NCBI GenBank assembly: GCA_025024175.1
Contig: QCXZ01000137.1
Location: 72,292,680 to 72,356,679 of the forward strand
Length of the DNA stretch: 64,000 nt
Direction: 5' to 3'
Source: Rhyzopertha dominica
Taxonomy: Eukaryota > Arthropoda > Insecta > Coleoptera > Bostrichidae
Positions 61,315 to 64,000 of the stretch are shown here, piece by piece. Below the pieces are notes generated by a model. The model searched no databases and had not been told where the DNA came from. It saw only the letters and a list, made by a program, of their open reading frames with translations. The position numbers were made by a program, and so were the translations under genes. The first letter of the stretch is position 1. Each line of letters starts with the position of its first letter.

Positions 61315-64000
61315 AGATAATGTTGTTCAATTCTGTTTAGATGTCAACAGTCGCTGACACCTTACTAACGACGATCTTGAAATGACCACAGTTTCAACTT
61401 TTTGAGCTATTTCAGCATTTGTTGCTGTTTTTAGTCTTCCACTTTTGTGGCCATCTTCGATATCTTTATTACCACCAGCGGAACTATTTAGACGAAAATT
61501 TTATCATGTACGACAGTGCATTATTTCCATACAGGGCAAGCATTCTCTTTGTTCGAAACTTTAATTTCAGATCAAGTAATAAGTTTTTCTCACCAAACCA
61601 AAATTAGTGGTCATGCTTATCTTAAATGTTGTCGCTACGGCTAGATGACACACAATAACAAGTTGTGACTATAAAGGGAACATTTTATACATCCAATAAT
61701 TTCTTCAACTGTGTGGGGTGCTTGGGGTCAAGCATTAGCAGTACAAGTTGTGAGCACTTATTCTACATTTGAATAGAAATACTTTTCCTTTCGAATGTTG
61801 GGACTACCATTTCTTTTGCCTTCTGATAATTTGGATGCTTTTACTGCATACTCAGACACTCTGATGATCCCAAGAGTCATCACCAGTAACACTTGTTGAT
61901 GATAGCGCATCAAGTGCTGTAATCATAAAGCCGCAACCTTTTCTGATAGTCAAGGCTACAGATGATAAATTAACGGTTCCATGATCCGCTCTAATATTCA
62001 AAGACCGGGAAAATTCTCCAACATCCATTTGGGCGAAAAACTGTTTCGAGCTTAACTACACTCAATGAGAACAACAGTAAAAAAAAACCTATACTCACAA
62101 TATACAGCTTTCCTTTTCATACAAATTTCCATTGCTCGACGACTTTAAGCTGCTAAAAACATCGTGCAGATTACTTCTGGACGAGTTTTCGACCATAAAA
62201 GTAATTTCTCGGCATAAAAGGAATGCAAATATTTTTGACAGATGCGTCACAAAAAACTCAAATGAGTTACGTGATTTGCCGAAAATATTTAATCTTTGAA
62301 ATATGTGAATCACAGGAACTCACACTAGTCTGACTACATTAAATCAATAATGGCAATCATGTAATAAATTTTACATTGTAACCCATTATTGAATAGGATG
62401 TATTAGTTGCATGAGCAACCAAAAATAATACCTATTAAGATATCGGGATTATGTGTTTATAAGTAACAAGAAATAATAAAGCATTGTCCATGTAGGGAAT
62501 CATTATATGCATAAAACGTTAAATTCATATTTTGTTACGTTACCAGTGTTATATTTTCATTATGCTTAAATACTGCACTACGTCGCCTGTATAATTATTG
62601 AGCGTTTTTAAAGAATCTGATACATTCTGTTCTAATGCACTGAACTTTGAAGATTATTCCTAAAACATTTATCATCTCGTGGCATAGTAGAATTTCGTTG
62701 TCTTACATGTTATTTTTGAACATATTTTAATGCACTGACCATATACAAATTCCAACTGCCTCGCCCACTGGAAAAACATATTTGCATATCCATTCCACTA
62801 CTGGTCTAGCAAATTTTGATTTTGTTTAAACAACTCTTGTGAAATACTTATTACTCATCTAATATTAAAAACTTAATTTTTCACATTTCTTAGGCAATAA
62901 TTTTCGGAAATCGCATCCTGTTGCTTTTTTCCCCACTTTCCTGTTAGTTGTTGGAACAGTAGTCGTCTGCCTCATAACTGAATTCTTAGATGTAACTCGT
63001 ACCGTGGTTCGCACTTTGGACCAATCTTGGCCTAATAGCAACTGTACCTGTACATTTTGTAATGTTACAATATTTAGAAATTTCCGAGTTCAAATTAGGT
63101 GCAGAGAGATCACTTAATTCAGTGGAATGGTATTGTTTCTAAAATAAATCAGTTACCTACTTACAGATTCAAATCTACAACATTGGCATCTGAATCGCTA
63201 CAAATTTAATTGTGGAGATATAATGGAATAATGACTGGTAATCTTTAATGCAAAAATTGTGCATTCATTTATATTACAAAAAAGAGACGTTAGCAGTAAA
63301 ATCGTCGTATAAATGTAACTATCTTTTTTACTAATAATAAATCCAGAAACCGAAAGTGAGATTTGTCAGCACGTAAGCACCTCAGTGTAAGAAAATGCCA
63401 CAAGTACATATTTGAGTCTAGTAGGTTTCTACTTTATAGTGGCAGTGCATATAATAGTAATCAATTTGTAGTTTACAAGTATATATTTTTTCACATGGAT
63501 ATTCAGTAGCATGATTCCTTGTTTGTAAATACGTGTTGGGATAAAATTCTCTAATGAAAAAACTACTAAATTGACACCGATATCATAAAACTAAGTAAAC
63601 TGACCTAACATTATCAGTAAAGAGAAGCTAACACCACAATAAGCGAAGCGCTCGTGTTAACTCTTTAATGTCACCTTTGCTTTTACAAGTCATTGTTGTA
63701 AGTCACCCAAAGCTTGTCTTGTAGTTTAAAGCAGTAGCTACAAACTTAATCTTACCACAGAAAACCTGCCTCTCTAATACTTACGGTTTTTACCCTTCAA
63801 GAACTAGCAGCACTTACGTATCTACAGATGATATAGTAAATATACACAAACCTAACGGTTAACCATTTTACAAAACTGTTCCATATTGCATGAGCAGAGG
63901 CAGCACGATTTCCAGACATCTGTCCAGTAAACGGCTTTTAGCACTATTTTTCGTTTACATAATGAAAAATGACAACACTAAGGATTTTGTCACATGACAG
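61315..64000. other. Non-genic stretch to window end
   Basis: No exon, RNA gene or element recognised. Frames at 61,419-61,607 (plus) and 62,095-62,313 (minus) lack family resemblance. A distant 5' UTR exon of malic enzyme or of a neighbouring gene could lie here but cannot be seen from sequence alone. Confidence 0.45.

Overview
This is a 64-kb piece of an animal nuclear genome, almost certainly an insect. It is AT-rich, its genes have GT-AG introns of about 50 bp to 11 kb, it is full of decayed transposons, and its proteins (Rab39, CTR9, cytosolic-type malic enzyme, an SLC35F transporter) look insect-like. Scattered single N bases show a draft assembly. I could not settle the order; beetle-like is only a guess.

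Layout. Bases 1-28,150 hold no host gene that I can support. This part contains a hAT-like element with another repeat nested in it (3.1-4.7 kb), three copies of one dispersed repeat family (3.3, 12.1 and 22.1 kb), a 5'-truncated LINE (10.2-11.3 kb), a mariner relic (15.9 kb), a TA-flanked MITE (19.3 kb), a 154-bp tandem duplication (23.0 kb), an inverted-repeat element (24.6 kb), a Tc1/mariner transposase relic (25.4-26.2 kb), and a second LINE relic preceded by a hAT-type MITE (26.6-27.9 kb).

Bases 28,150-47,500 are gene-dense. CTR9, the TPR scaffold of the Paf1 transcription-elongation complex, reads rightward with 11 coding exons (28,800-35,702) and ends in an unusual arginine/serine-rich tail. 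It converges on an SLC35F1/F2-type transporter on the minus strand with 6 coding exons (38,261-36,955). That gene is divergent from Rab39 (40,439-41,147, plus, 2 exons). A 1.3-kb inverted-repeat element fills most of the shared upstream region. Rab39 converges on malic enzyme (minus, stop at 45,571), with two Tc1/mariner relics between them.

The malic enzyme gene has six exons between 45.6 and 47.5 kb and one more coding exon at 58.8-59.0 kb, across an 11.4-kb intron. That intron holds hAT, Jockey-type LINE and MITE relics. Bases 59,000-64,000 lie upstream of the last recognised malic enzyme exon and hold no supported gene apart from a small inverted-repeat element.

The four host genes act separately: transcription elongation, membrane transport, vesicle trafficking and NADPH/pyruvate metabolism. 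There is no operon-like logic, and no new multi-gene system is evident. The best leads are the RS tail of CTR9, the transposon in the divergent promoter, an N base that hides the malic enzyme cofactor-specificity residue, the dispersed repeat family, and hammerhead-like hairpins in the arms of two repeat families.
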